From NCBI GenBank assembly GCA_013824085.1, contig PNNF01000007.1, positions 18,587 to 82,586 of the forward strand: a stretch of 64,000 nt of DNA, read 5' to 3'. Both the position numbers and the translations under genes were made by a program. The first letter of the stretch is position 1. Every line of letters starts with the position of its first letter. The notes beneath the pieces were generated by a model. That model worked only from the letters and a program-made list of their open reading frames with translations, searched no databases and had not been told where the DNA came from. Positions 54,294 to 63,743 of this stretch are shown here, piece after piece. Source of the DNA: Chlorobiaceae bacterium (GTDB lineage Bacteria > Bacteroidota > Ignavibacteria > Ignavibacteriales > Ignavibacteriaceae).

Positions 54294-55580
54294 ATGAATA
54301 CAGATAAATCAATTAAGTTATTTGAAGAAGCAAAAAAATATATTCCCGGTGGAGTTAATTCTCCTGTCCGTGCTTTTAAATCAGTCGGAGGAACTCCGCT
54401 TTTTATTAAGCAAGGAGCGGGCTCAAAAATTTTTGATGTAGATGGAAATGAATTCATCGACTACATTGGAAGTTGGGGACCACATATGTTTGGGCACAAT
54501 CCACAATTTATTAAAGACGCACTTCTCAACGCAATTCAGAATGGAACTTCCTTCGGGCTACCAACAGAGTTGGAAGTTGATATGGCAAAACTGATAACAG
54601 AATTAATTCCTTCCATCGAAATGGTAAGAATGGTGAACAGCGGAACTGAAGCAACAATGAGCGCAGTGCGTGCAGCTCGTGGATTTACAGGACGAGAAAA
54701 AATAATTAAGTTCGAAGGATGTTATCACGGACACGGTGATTTTTTCCTTATCAAAGCTGGCTCAGGTGCATTGACGTTTGGTGTGCCAACCTCGCCCGGA
54801 GTTACTAAAGGAAATGCTGCAGATACTTTGATTGCAGATTTCAACCACATCGATTCCGTAAAAAAATTAGTTGCTGCTAACAAGAATGAAATCGCAGCGG
54901 TAATTATTGAAGCAGTTGTTGGCAATATGGGAACAGTCTCTTCAAGCGATTCTTTCATAAAAGAACTTCGTCAAATTTGTGATGAAGAAAAAATTGTATT
55001 AATCTTTGATGAAGTGATGACGGGATTTAGATTGGCTCAGGGAGGTGCTCAAGAAATTCTAAAAATAAAACCTGATCTTTCTACATTCGGAAAAATTATT
55101 GGAGGCGGCTTGCCCGTTGGTGCTTATGGTGGTAGAAAAGAAATTATGGAAATGATTTCACCTGCTGGACCTGTTTATCAAGCAGGAACTTTAAGTGGAA
55201 ATCCTCTTGCAATGAGCGCAGGTTTTGCAGCGTTGAACTATATTAAAAATCATCCTGAAGTTTATTCACAACTCGAAGAGAAATCTGCTTATCTCGAAGC
55301 TGGAATGAAAGACAACTTAAAATCTATCGGAAAGAATTTTCAGATAAATAGAGTTGGCTCAATGTTAACGCTCTTCTTTACAGAGGAAAAAGTTGATGAC
55401 TATAACTCGGCTGTAAAATCTGATACAAAACTTTATGCAAAATATTTTCACGAAATGTTAAAGAGAGGAATTTATTTAGCGCCCGCACAGTATGAAGCAT
55501 TTTTTGTTTCCACCGCACACACTAAAGATGATTTAGATAAAACAATTCAAGCTAATCTTGAATCACTAAAAATGTTGTAA
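54294..55580 (+). CDS. hemL: glutamate-1-semialdehyde 2,1-aminomutase
   Basis: 428-residue class III aminotransferase. Motifs: [22 protein letters not shown], the [14 protein letters not shown] cofactor block, and [16 protein letters not shown], where Lys267 holds pyridoxal phosphate. It makes 5-aminolevulinate from glutamate-1-semialdehyde, the last step of the C5 pathway to tetrapyrroles. Length typical (about 430). Followed by a bidirectional terminator, so likely monocistronic. Confidence 0.97.
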   Translation: MNTDKSIKLFEEAKKYIPGGVNSPVRAFKSVGGTPLFIKQGAGSKIFDVDGNEFIDYIGSWGPHMFGHNPQFIKDALLNAIQNGTSFGLPTELEVDMAKLITELIPSIEMVRMVNSGTEATMSAVRAARGFTGREKIIKFEGCYHGHGDFFLIKAGSGALTFGVPTSPGVTKGNAADTLIADFNHIDSVKKLVAANKNEIAAVIIEAVVGNMGTVSSSDSFIKELRQICDEEKIVLIFDEVMTGFRLAQGGAQEILKIKPDLSTFGKIIGGGLPVGAYGGRKEIMEMISPAGPVYQAGTLSGNPLAMSAGFAALNYIKNHPEVYSQLEEKSAYLEAGMKDNLKSIGKNFQINRVGSMLTLFFTEEKVDDYNSAVKSDTKLYAKYFHEMLKRGIYLAPAQYEAFFVSTAHTKDDLDKTIQANLESLKML

Positions 55581-55584
55581 AAAA

Positions 55585-55625
55585 AATCCAGTCTGAATTT
55601 TTGTTCGGACTGGATTAAATTTTTT
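55585..55625. terminator. bidirectional intrinsic terminator after hemL
   Basis: A 13-bp stem with one G-T pair (AATCCAGTCTGAA at 55585-55597, partner at 55604-55616), then a T-rich stretch to 55625 on the plus strand and a run of T on the minus strand. It serves hemL and, in reverse, the hemerythrin gene. Confidence 0.85.
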
Positions 55626-55652
55626 AGAATCCCAAAATTGCATTAGTGAAGA

Positions 55653-56060
55653 TTAAGAAACACCTTTGCTATTTAAGAATTGTGAATATTTTTTATCTGA
55701 ATTACCAATGTGCCCAACTAACCAATCTTTAAGAAAGTTTAGTAAGTCAACTGATACAGAACCTTTGCCAGAATCAAAATCTTTCACAAAGCTTTTTACT
55801 TTGCTCAACAATTGAGCGTGTTCTTGAGAATGTTTAACACCTTCGATATACTTAAATTTTTTGAAAAGTTCTTCTTCGTAAGAAAAATGGCTCTCGGTAT
55901 ATTTTACCAAATCATTCAATATTTTTCCAGTAACTTCTTTACCTTTTCCAATTTTCATGTTGTCATACAATTCATTAACGAGCTCCACTAATTTTTTGTG
56001 TTGGGAATCAATCTCTTTAATGTTTACTGAATAATTATTGTTCCAAGTTATTAGCGCCAT
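55653..56060 (-). CDS. bacteriohemerythrin
   Basis: 135 residues with the hemerythrin four-helix motif: ALITWNNNYSVNIKEIDSQHKKLVELVNEL (His in the first pair), HFSYEEELFKKF, HSQEHAQLL, and the closing WLVGHIGNSDKKY, giving the His and Glu/Asp ligands of a di-iron site that binds O2. In anaerobes or microaerobes it stores or senses oxygen. Ends at the hemL terminator. Confidence 0.94.
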   Translation of the reverse strand: MALITWNNNYSVNIKEIDSQHKKLVELVNELYDNMKIGKGKEVTGKILNDLVKYTESHFSYEEELFKKFKYIEGVKHSQEHAQLLSKVKSFVKDFDSGKGSVSVDLLNFLKDWLVGHIGNSDKKYSQFLNSKGVS

Positions 56061-56546
56061 ACATTCCTCTTGTAAATGTGATTTGAAAAAATATTTAATT
56101 GATTATTGATTAATATATTTAAAAGTTTATAGCTTATCAAATCATGAAATTGTTAAATTTATAAATCGTAGCTCTTGAGCTATACATCTTTGCAAAGGGG
56201 GTTAATAAAAATAAAATAATCTTTGCTAAGCTTAGTTTATAATCGACAAAAAATAAGATGAGAAATAAAAAGCAAACAAATGCTAAGTTGAAATTGTTGG
56301 AGTTTTTAGATCTGAAAAATATTTGCTGATTGTATTTAGGAAAAAAAGAAGTTGCTAATAGAATGAACAGGGAATTTTTCAAAAATGAAATAATGGAAGG
56401 CAATTATCAAATATGAGAAAATCAAGTAGGTTCGGTTAACAATTTTTTCTAAATAATTAATTTTTGAAAAAAAATTACACTCGGCACGAAAATTGATAAT
56501 TAAGCTGTAACAAATAATTGAACTTAACAACTATAAGGAATCAAAA
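56061..56546. other. intergenic region between hemerythrin and ferredoxin genes
   Basis: 486 AT-rich bases. Minus-strand frames of 60-90 codons here are low-complexity (Phe/Leu/Ile/Lys-rich) without ribosome sites and are not accepted as genes. A short TAGCTC-TT-GAGCTA palindrome at 56169-56182 is too small to interpret. Confidence 0.5.
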
Positions 56547-56756
56547 ATGAAAATTAATGACGAATGCATCTCCTGCAACGCTTGTTTAGATGAATGCCCA
56601 AGCAATGCTATTCAAAACGCTGGTGCTAATTATGAATTAGACGGAAAATCTTTTTCTTCGTTGTCAGACGATCATCCATATATTGTAACCGAGTTGTGTG
56701 ATAATTGCAAGAATTGTGTGGAAGTGTGTCCTACAGAATCAATTATTGAAGACTAA
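56547..56756 (+). CDS. 2[4Fe-4S] ferredoxin
   Basis: 69 residues with two cluster motifs: CISCNACLDECPSNAI near the N-terminus and CDNCKNCVEVCPTESI near the C-terminus, with an insert of about 25 residues between them. An electron carrier, very likely for the nearby NifJ. GGAA precedes the start. Followed by a bidirectional terminator. Confidence 0.94.
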   Translation: MKINDECISCNACLDECPSNAIQNAGANYELDGKSFSSLSDDHPYIVTELCDNCKNCVEVCPTESIIED

Positions 56757-56804
56757 CAAAGATTTTGTTAGTTAAAGCTGAAAATCAAAATGATTTCTAA
56801 AAAT

Positions 56805-56828
56805 AAAAAGCGGTTAATCCCGCTTTTT
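56805..56828. terminator. bidirectional intrinsic terminator
   Basis: AAAAAGCGG (56805-56813) pairs perfectly with CCGCTTTTT (56820-56828), 6-nt loop, with A/T runs on both sides. It lies between the convergent ferredoxin and small basic protein genes, and overlaps the latter's stop codon. Confidence 0.8.
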
Positions 56829-56991
56829 ATTTAATATCTGCAACCTTGCTAATGTCGTCAAGCTTAACAAATTTTTCATTAAATTTATAAGACCCAGCCG
56901 AAGACTTAACTGCCTTAATAACTTTTACTTGAACGCCTGATGCTTTTTTCTTAGCTTTTGCTTTGTCAGCAAATGATTGTTGTTTAGCCAT
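56827..56991 (-). CDS. small basic protein, DUF4295-like
   Basis: 54 residues from the ATG at 56991 (GGAG ten bases upstream). An in-frame TTG at 57021 would add ten unlikely residues. Lys/Ala-rich start (AKQQSFADKAKAKKK) followed by VKVIKAVKSSAGSYKFNEKFVKLDDISKV, which resembles tiny Bacteroidota proteins (DUF4295 type) that are thought to be ribosome-associated. Divergent from nifJ. Function unproven. Confidence 0.65.
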   Translation of the reverse strand: MAKQQSFADKAKAKKKASGVQVKVIKAVKSSAGSYKFNEKFVKLDDISKVADIK

Positions 56992-57204
56992 AATTATAAT
57001 ACTCCAAAATTTATCTCCCAAATTAAGAAAAAATCCTCACTCAATAAAGAAATTATTTTAAATCACCCTTATTTTTTTTGATAACGACCTCTCTTTTTGT
57101 CCATTCTTTTCTTATTATCAAGAAAACGGAGAGAAAACCTACTAATTCTTTTCAAAAATGAAAAAACGTTAAATGTTTTCCTCAAAAACAAACTAAAATA
57201 CTTT

Positions 57205-57212
57205 GGTATAAT
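57205..57212 (+). promoter_or_regulatory. extended -10 promoter candidate for nifJ
   Basis: The motif TG-G-TATAAT, with the TG at 57204-57205 and TATAAT at 57207-57212, is an ideal extended -10 box about 51 bp before the ATG at 57264. No good -35 box lies at standard spacing, which is normal for extended -10 promoters. The ribosome site AAGGAATAAA precedes ATG. Confidence 0.4.
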
Positions 57213-57263
57213 TTTTGAACCTAAATCACGACAATCATTGAAAAAAAATACTTAAGGAATAAA

Positions 57264-60200
57264 ATGGCACGAAAAAAAGTAACTATTGATGGAAATGAAG
57301 CAACGGCGTATGTGGCATACAACACCAACGAAGTTTGCGCGATTTATCCGATAACTCCATCATCAACTATGGGCGAATGGTGTGATGCTTGGTCAGCAAT
57401 GAATGAAGAAAATATTTGGGGAATTGTTCCGACTGTTTCTGAATTACAAAGTGAAGGCGGTGCCGCAGGTACTGTTCACGGTGCTTTGCAAAGTGGAGCG
57501 CTGACTACAACTTTTACCGCATCGCAAGGTTTGTTGTTGATGATTCCAAATATGTTTAAAATTGCTGGTGAATTAACTTCTACAGTTTTTCACGTCTCCG
57601 CAAGATCAGTTGCAGCCGCTGCGTTATCAATCTTTGGTGACCATAGCGACGTTATGGCTACTCGCTCAACTGGATTTGCAATGCTCTGCTCAAACTCTGT
57701 TCAAGAAGCTATGGACTTAGCTTTAGTCTCACAAGCATCAACACTTGAATCACGAATTCCATTTCTTCATTTCTTCGACGGATTTAGAACATCAGCTGAA
57801 GTAATGAAAATTGAACAATTAACAAAAGATGATATGAAGTTTATGATGGATGAAGATCTTATCATAGCTCACAGAAAAAGATCACTCACTCCTGACAGTC
57901 CTGTCATTAGAGGAACTGCTCAAAATCCCGACGTCTGTTTTCAAGGAAAAGAAACAGTAAATAAATTTTATGACGCTTGTCCTGAAATCGTACAAAAGCA
58001 GATGGATAAATTTGCGACACTAACAGGAAGACAATATAATTTATTTGAATATTATGGTGCACCCGATGCTGAAAGAATCATTGTTCTTATGGGCTCAGGC
58101 GCTGAAGCAGCAGAAGAGACTACTCAATACTTAATGAACAAGGAAGAAAAAGTAGGAATTCTAAAAATTAGATTATTCAGACCTTTCTCAATTAAACATT
58201 TTATAAATGTAATTCCTAAAACTGTTAAAAAAATTGCAGTGCTTGATAGAACAAAAGAGCCGGGAGCTGCTGGCGAACCGCTTTATCTCGATGTAGTTAA
58301 TGCAATTGCTGAAACTTATAACGAAGGAACTTTACCATTCGCATTCCCAAAAATTGTTGGTGGTAGATATGGTTTATCTTCAAAAGAATTTACACCCGCA
58401 ATGGTTAAAACAGTTTTTGATGAACTAAAAAAAGAAAAATCAAAAAATCATTTTACAGTTGGAATTAAAGATGACGTTACATTCACAAGCTTAGATTACG
58501 ATGCATCATTTTCAATTGAGTCACCAGAAATTTTCAGAGGAAAGTTTTATGGACTCGGTGCTGATGGAACAGTTGGAGCGAACAAAAACTCAATCAAAAT
58601 TATTGGTGAAGAGACAGATAATTTTGCACAAGGATATTTTGTGTATGATTCAAAAAAATCTGGTTCAGTAACAACATCGCATTTACGATTTGGTCCAAAG
58701 CCAATAAAATCAACCTATCTGATAACCAAAGCAAACTTCATCGCTTGTCATCAACAATTCTTCCTTGAAAAAATGGATATGCTTCGTGATGCAGTTGAAG
58801 GTGCTACTTTCTTATTAAACACACAAGTTCCAAAAGAACAAGTTTGGGATTCGCTTCCTGAAAAAGTTCAAAAAGATCTCATTACTAAAAAGATGAAACT
58901 TTTTGTAATCGATGCTTATAAAGTAGCAGATCAAAATGGAATGGGAGTTAGAATTAACACAGTTATGCAGACATGTTTTTTCGCAATCTCAAATATTTTT
59001 CCACGCGAAGAAGCAATTACTCTAATCAAAAATACAATTAAAAAAACATACGGCTCTAAAGGCGATAAGATTGTTGCAATGAACTACAGTGCGGTTGACG
59101 ATACAATTGCAAATCTTTTTGAAGTTGCAATTCCTGAAAAAGTTTCAAGCACTATTCAACTATTGCCATTTGTTTCAGGTAATCCGCCAGCATTCGTAAG
59201 AGATGTAACAGAAAGAATTATTGCAGGCGAAGGCGATCAACTTCCAGTAAGTAAAATGCCAATCGATGGAACATTCCCAACAGCTACTGCCCAATGGGAA
59301 AAAAGAAATATTGCACTTGATGTTCCAGTTTGGGATGTATCAACTTGTATTCAATGTAACAAATGTGTTATCGCTTGTCCACACGCAACAATTAGAGCGA
59401 AAATATTTGATGAGAAAGAATTGGCAAACGCACCGGCTACTTTTAAGGCGACAAAATTTAAGTCAAAAGAATTTGGCGACAATATGATGTATAGTCTTCA
59501 AGTAGCAGTAGAAGATTGCACGGGCTGTGCTTTATGCGTTGATGTTTGTCCCGCGAAGAATAAAAAAGAGACTCGACTAAAAGCAATTAATATGGCTCCA
59601 CAATTTCCTTTAAGAGAGCAAGAAAGAGCCAATTGGGATTTCTTCCTCGAGCTTCCTGAATTTGATAGAACTAAATTAAATGTCTCTCAAGTAAAAGATT
59701 CACAATTCTTACAACCGCTCTTTGAATTTTCAGGCGCTTGTTCAGGTTGCGGCGAGACTCAATACGTTAAACTCGTATCTCAATTATTTGGCGATAGAAC
59801 TATCATTGCAAATGCAACGGGATGTTCTTCAATTTATTGTGGAAACTTACCAACAACTCCTTGGACTATTAATAATGAAGGACGCGGACCAGCTTGGGCA
59901 AATTCTTTATTTGAAGATAACGCCGAGTTTGGTTTTGGTTTTAGATTAGCAATAGACAAACACAATATTCAAGCGAAACATTTAGTAAATAAATTAAAGC
60001 AACAAATTGGCGAAGCACTTGCTCTCGAAATAATTAATGCAGATCAAAAAGAAGAAGCAGGAATTTTTGAACAGCGTAAGAGAATTGACTTATTAAAAAT
60101 AAAACTTAATGAGATTATTAATTCATCGACCAATGGTGTAGTTGATGATGCAAAACAATTATTGAGCTTATCTGATTATCTTGCAAAAAAATCTGTTTGG

Positions 60201-60845
60201 ATAATTGGCGGCGATGGCTGGGCTTATGATATTGGGTTTGGTGGACTTGATCACGTGCTTGCATCAGGAAAGAACGTAAACATTTTAGTACTCGATACAG
60301 AAGTTTATTCAAACACTGGTGGACAGGCATCTAAAGCAACACCACGTGGTGCAGTTGCTAAATTTGCTACTGCTGGTAAACCCGGTGCAAAGAAAGATCT
60401 CGGATTGATGGCTATGAGTTATGGAAACGTTTATGTAGCTAAAGTTGCAATGGGTGCTAATGATAGCCAAACTCTCAAAGCTTTTGTTGAAGCAGAAGCT
60501 TATGACGGCCCATCACTTATTATTGCTTACAGTCATTGTATTGCTCACGGAATAAATATGGAAACAGCAATGAGAAATCAAAAAGCTGCTGTTGATTCAG
60601 GTTACTGGCCATTGTATCGATACAATCCAGATTGGACAGATCAAGGAAACAATCCTTTTAAGTTAGAATCTAAAGGATTAAAAATTCCATTTAAAGATTA
60701 CGCTTACATGGAAACAAGATATAAAATGCTTACAAAAACTCATCCCGAAATCGCTACAGATTTGATGGATAAAGCTCAAGATGATGTGACTAAGAAATGG
60801 AAATTCTATGAACAACTCGCTGCTATGACTGGAGACAAAAAGTAA
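57264..60845 (+). CDS. nifJ: pyruvate:ferredoxin (flavodoxin) oxidoreductase
   Basis: 1,193 residues in a single chain: domains I and II (YNTNEVCAIYPITPSSTMGEW, pyruvate and interface), III (GLGADGTVGANKNSIKI, gamma-like), a [4Fe-4S] ferredoxin domain V (CIQCNKCVIACP near 695 and CTGCALCVDVCP near 752), and the TPP domain VI (CSGCGETQYVKL near 820; GDGWAYDIGFGG and NTGGQ near 983-1015, plus two cysteines for the third cluster). It interconverts pyruvate and acetyl-CoA plus CO2 with ferredoxin. Full length, no lesions. Next to a 2[4Fe-4S] ferredoxin gene and a dihydroorotate-dehydrogenase-like gene. Confidence 0.97.
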   Translation: MARKKVTIDGNEATAYVAYNTNEVCAIYPITPSSTMGEWCDAWSAMNEENIWGIVPTVSELQSEGGAAGTVHGALQSGALTTTFTASQGLLLMIPNMFKIAGELTSTVFHVSARSVAAAALSIFGDHSDVMATRSTGFAMLCSNSVQEAMDLALVSQASTLESRIPFLHFFDGFRTSAEVMKIEQLTKDDMKFMMDEDLIIAHRKRSLTPDSPVIRGTAQNPDVCFQGKETVNKFYDACPEIVQKQMDKFATLTGRQYNLFEYYGAPDAERIIVLMGSGAEAAEETTQYLMNKEEKVGILKIRLFRPFSIKHFINVIPKTVKKIAVLDRTKEPGAAGEPLYLDVVNAIAETYNEGTLPFAFPKIVGGRYGLSSKEFTPAMVKTVFDELKKEKSKNHFTVGIKDDVTFTSLDYDASFSIESPEIFRGKFYGLGADGTVGANKNSIKIIGEETDNFAQGYFVYDSKKSGSVTTSHLRFGPKPIKSTYLITKANFIACHQQFFLEKMDMLRDAVEGATFLLNTQVPKEQVWDSLPEKVQKDLITKKMKLFVIDAYKVADQNGMGVRINTVMQTCFFAISNIFPREEAITLIKNTIKKTYGSKGDKIVAMNYSAVDDTIANLFEVAIPEKVSSTIQLLPFVSGNPPAFVRDVTERIIAGEGDQLPVSKMPIDGTFPTATAQWEKRNIALDVPVWDVSTCIQCNKCVIACPHATIRAKIFDEKELANAPATFKATKFKSKEFGDNMMYSLQVAVEDCTGCALCVDVCPAKNKKETRLKAINMAPQFPLREQERANWDFFLELPEFDRTKLNVSQVKDSQFLQPLFEFSGACSGCGETQYVKLVSQLFGDRTIIANATGCSSIYCGNLPTTPWTINNEGRGPAWANSLFEDNAEFGFGFRLAIDKHNIQAKHLVNKLKQQIGEALALEIINADQKEEAGIFEQRKRIDLLKIKLNEIINSSTNGVVDDAKQLLSLSDYLAKKSVWIIGGDGWAYDIGFGGLDHVLASGKNVNILVLDTEVYSNTGGQASKATPRGAVAKFATAGKPGAKKDLGLMAMSYGNVYVAKVAMGANDSQTLKAFVEAEAYDGPSLIIAYSHCIAHGINMETAMRNQKAAVDSGYWPLYRYNPDWTDQGNNPFKLESKGLKIPFKDYAYMETRYKMLTKTHPEIATDLMDKAQDDVTKKWKFYEQLAAMTGDKK

Positions 60846-61241
60846 TTTATTTTTTGTAAAGTAAAATAAAAATGATTTGAAGTGAAGAATCAAAAAAAGG
60901 TTCTTCACTTCATTGTCTAAATGCTCTACAATATTTTTAATTTTTTTTTCGTGAAACGGATTTTTCAGAATTCACATTTTTCTTAAATAATAAACTCGAA
61001 CTCAAATATTATTTATCATAATGAATTGAACTTTTGGAAATTGTTTAGCTTTTTTGATTTTAGTTCTATTGAAAAATTTTGTTTATGAAGTCATACGATT
61101 TTTTCAAACAAAGAATTCAAAAAAAATTATTTAGTGAGTGAAGAAAATATTAATTGAGTAGTGCTTATAAATGAAATACTTTTTAGAAAAAAAGTAGAAA
61201 ACAATGTTTGAAAAAATAAATATTTAACTAAAGGAGTTAAA
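60846..61241. other. intergenic region after nifJ
   Basis: 396 AT-rich bases. It holds the hairpin at 60878-60912 and, close to the right end, the strong AAAGGAG ribosome site of the next gene. Nothing else recognised. Confidence 0.5.
60878..60912 (+). terminator. probable terminator of nifJ
   Basis: TGAAGTGAAGAA (60878-60889) pairs perfectly with TTCTTCACTTCA (60901-60912), 12 bp stem, 11-nt loop, 32 bp after the stop. A clear T-run does not follow, so termination strength is uncertain. Confidence 0.6.
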
Positions 61242-62231
61242 ATGGATATCACGACAAAATATTTAGGATTAGATTTAAAAAATCCACTTGTCGCATCTGC
61301 TGGCCCTCTTTCAAAAGAGATAGATCAGATTCGTAAAATGGAAGATTGCGGAATTTCTGCAGTTACTTTGTGGTCGTTGTTTGAAGAACAAATCGAGCAT
61401 GAACAACGTGAGCTTGATCATTTCACATCAATACATAATGAAAGTTTTGCAGAAGCAACAACATTCTTTCCAAGTGTTAAAGATTTTAAAATGGGTCCAG
61501 ACGAATACTTGAACCATATCAGAAAAGCAAAAGAAGCTGTTGATATTCCTATCATGGCGAGTCTGAATGGAAAGTCAATTGGTGGTTGGATCGATTACGC
61601 AAAAAAAATTGAAGACGCTGGAGCTGATGCTCTTGAACTTAACATTTATAGAATTGCGACAGAACTAAATATTACCAGTTTAGAAATTGAAAAAAATTAT
61701 ATTGATATAGTTAAGAATGTAAAAGCAGTCGTGAATATTCCCGTAGCTGTAAAGATGCATCCTTTCTTTACTTCAACCGCAAACATGGCTCATCAGTTAG
61801 ATGAAATCGGAACAAACGGTTTGGTACTGTTTAATAGATTCTATCAGCCCGATATCGATTTAGACACTCTCGAAGTAGTTCCAAATTTATTATTGAGTAC
61901 ACAAGTTTCAATGAGAATTCCATTGCGTTGGACTGCGATGTTATACGGAAGAATTAATGCTGACATTGCTGCAACAAGCGGAATTTATACTGAAGAAGAC
62001 GTGATAAAAATGTTGCTTGCTGGTGCTAAAGTTACGCAGTTGCTTTCTTGTTTATTGAGACATGGAATTTCTCACACAAAAGATATTTTGGCGAAACTCC
62101 AATATTGGATGGACGTGAAAGAATATGAATCAGTTGAGCAGATGAGAGGAAGTATGAGTTATATTCATTCTTCTGACTCTTCACAATACGAACGTGCGAA
62201 CTACATGAAAGTATTGAACTCATATCAGTAA
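61242..62231 (+). CDS. dihydroorotate dehydrogenase-like flavoprotein
   Basis: 329 residues with a PyrD-type TIM barrel and FMN site (start MDITTKYLGLDLKNPLVASAGPL; VAVKMHP; later GIYTEEDVIKMLLAGAK). The catalytic block normally written NLSCP is replaced by LNIYRIA, so the active-site Cys or Ser of true dihydroorotate dehydrogenases is missing. It therefore probably does not make orotate; this branch is often next to nifJ in Chlorobi-like and cyanobacterial genomes (recall) and may serve as an electron-transfer or redox partner. Ideal AAAGGAG Shine-Dalgarno. A terminator follows. Confidence 0.85.
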   Translation: MDITTKYLGLDLKNPLVASAGPLSKEIDQIRKMEDCGISAVTLWSLFEEQIEHEQRELDHFTSIHNESFAEATTFFPSVKDFKMGPDEYLNHIRKAKEAVDIPIMASLNGKSIGGWIDYAKKIEDAGADALELNIYRIATELNITSLEIEKNYIDIVKNVKAVVNIPVAVKMHPFFTSTANMAHQLDEIGTNGLVLFNRFYQPDIDLDTLEVVPNLLLSTQVSMRIPLRWTAMLYGRINADIAATSGIYTEEDVIKMLLAGAKVTQLLSCLLRHGISHTKDILAKLQYWMDVKEYESVEQMRGSMSYIHSSDSSQYERANYMKVLNSYQ

Positions 62232-62248
62232 AAAATAATTTTCTATTT

Positions 62249-62276
62249 AACCCTCGAATTCTTCGGGGGTTTTTTT
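62249..62276 (+). terminator. intrinsic terminator
   Basis: A 10-bp stem with one G-T pair (AACCCTCGAA at 62249-62258, partner 62262-62271), 3-nt loop, and seven T to 62276: a textbook terminator 18 bp after the stop. Confidence 0.9.
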
Positions 62277-62288
62277 CTTATTATCAAA

Positions 62289-63512
62289 ATGTCTAAAACA
62301 AATTTCAAACCAGAGTTAATGGCTCCTGCAAGCAGTTGGGCTATGTTAAACGCCGCTATTCAAAATGGCGCTGATGCAATATATTTTGGAATTGAAAAAT
62401 TAAATATGCGTGCCGCCGCAAAAAATTTTTCAATAAATGAATTATCAGAAATTGTAAATGCATGTCATTCAAAAAACGTAAAAGCTTATCTCACAATTAA
62501 TTCTATCATTCAAAACAAAGAACTTTCTCTCCTTGATGAAATTTTGTTAGAAGCAAAAAAAACAGATGTTGATATGATCATTTGTTGGGACAATGCCGTT
62601 ATTCAAGGCTGCAGAGAGCTTGACATTCCAATTTGTATCTCTACACAAGCTTCAATCTCGAATCTAAAAAGTGCAAAATTTTATGAGTCGCTCGGTGCAA
62701 AAAGAATTGTGCTCGCAAGAGAATGTTCATTTGAAGAAATTGTTGCGATAAAAAATAATGTAAATCTTGAAGTGGAAGTTTTTATTCACGGTGCAATGTG
62801 CGTAGCTGTGAGTGGTAGATGTTTTATGAGTCACGATGTCTTTGGTAAAAGCGCCAACAAAGGTGAGTGTTTGCAACCGTGCAGAAGAAACTATATAATT
62901 AAAGATGTAGAGAATGAATTTGAATTTGAGCTGGGTGAAGATTATCTCCTATCGGCAAAAGATTTATGCACAATTGAATTCATCGATAAATTAATAGAAG
63001 CAAAAATTGATTCATTCAAAATTGAAGGAAGAAAAAGAAGTCCCGAGTATGTAGCGAAGACCGTCTCTGTTTATCGAGAAGCGATTGAAAATTATTTTAC
63101 TGATTCTTTAACTGAAGAAAAAAAGTCTTCTCTCAAAATTGAATTGTCAAAAGTTTATAACAAAGGATTTTCAAGCGGTTTTTATTTCGGTGTTCCTGAT
63201 GGAAATGATTTTGCAAATGCAGAAGGAAGTCTTGCAATAACTACAAAAGTTTATGCAGGGAAAGTATTAAATTATTATAAGAACCAGAATGTCGCTTTCA
63301 TACTTTTAGAAACAGGCGAAATAAAAATTGGTGACAAAGTATTGATAATTGGCAGCACAACTGGTGTCGTTGAATTTGAAATTGAAGAATTATTTATTGA
63401 AGAAGAGAAAAAAAACGTTGTAAATAAAGGGGATAAGTTTACAATAAAAATTCCAACTCAAGTTAGAGAACGCGACAAACTTTTTCTCATCAAACAAAAT
63501 AAAAAAGATTAA
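62289..63512 (+). CDS. U32 family peptidase-like protein (YegQ/TrhP type)
   Basis: 407 residues. U32 signature: ELMAPASSWAMLNAAIQNGADAIYFG at the start and EVFIHGAMCVAVSGRCFMSHDVFGKSANKGECLQPCRRNY with its clustered cysteines near 170-210, then DLCTIEFIDKLIEAKIDSFKIEGR and a C-terminal beta-barrel (about 320-400). Called peptidase or collagenase by tradition; the E. coli relative TrhP acts in tRNA 5-hydroxyuridine formation and the cysteines probably hold an Fe-S cluster. It starts 12 bp after the terminator of the preceding gene. The exact role here is inferred from family. Confidence 0.9.
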   Translation: MSKTNFKPELMAPASSWAMLNAAIQNGADAIYFGIEKLNMRAAAKNFSINELSEIVNACHSKNVKAYLTINSIIQNKELSLLDEILLEAKKTDVDMIICWDNAVIQGCRELDIPICISTQASISNLKSAKFYESLGAKRIVLARECSFEEIVAIKNNVNLEVEVFIHGAMCVAVSGRCFMSHDVFGKSANKGECLQPCRRNYIIKDVENEFEFELGEDYLLSAKDLCTIEFIDKLIEAKIDSFKIEGRKRSPEYVAKTVSVYREAIENYFTDSLTEEKKSSLKIELSKVYNKGFSSGFYFGVPDGNDFANAEGSLAITTKVYAGKVLNYYKNQNVAFILLETGEIKIGDKVLIIGSTTGVVEFEIEELFIEEEKKNVVNKGDKFTIKIPTQVRERDKLFLIKQNKKD

Positions 63513-63515
63513 TAT

Positions 63516-63650
63516 TGCCACCGTTGGCTTCGATTTACTCAGCCAACGAAATGTGATAAATAAAAATAGAATCACAAACTTCTCAATCTGTTCTTATTCT
63601 TTCAATTGTCCCATTTGTCCCTAAAGTCCCAAAACAACAAAGCACAATTT
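63516..63650 (+). repeat. approximately 130-bp dispersed intergenic element, copy 2
   Basis: Starts 3 bp after the U32 stop with TGCCACCGTTGGCTTC. A 7-bp hairpin (CGTTGGC with GCCAACG, loop of about 13) is at 63522-63549; the middle has TCTCAATC and the tail has three GTCCC blocks (about 63606-63633). Inverted full copy at 19996-20126. Confidence 0.8.
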
Positions 63651-63743
63651 CCTACTCAATTATTTTTAGATCCCAAAAAAACTTCAGTGATTCTTAAAAT
63701 TAGTTTTACTATTTTTTGGTTTAATCTTAAATGGATTTATACA

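Noticed and set aside
56137..56530. Two overlapping minus-strand frames of 88 and 64 codons rich in Phe, Leu and Ile
   Set aside because: Low-complexity AT-driven translation, no ribosome site, no recognisable domain; the two frames overlap each other.
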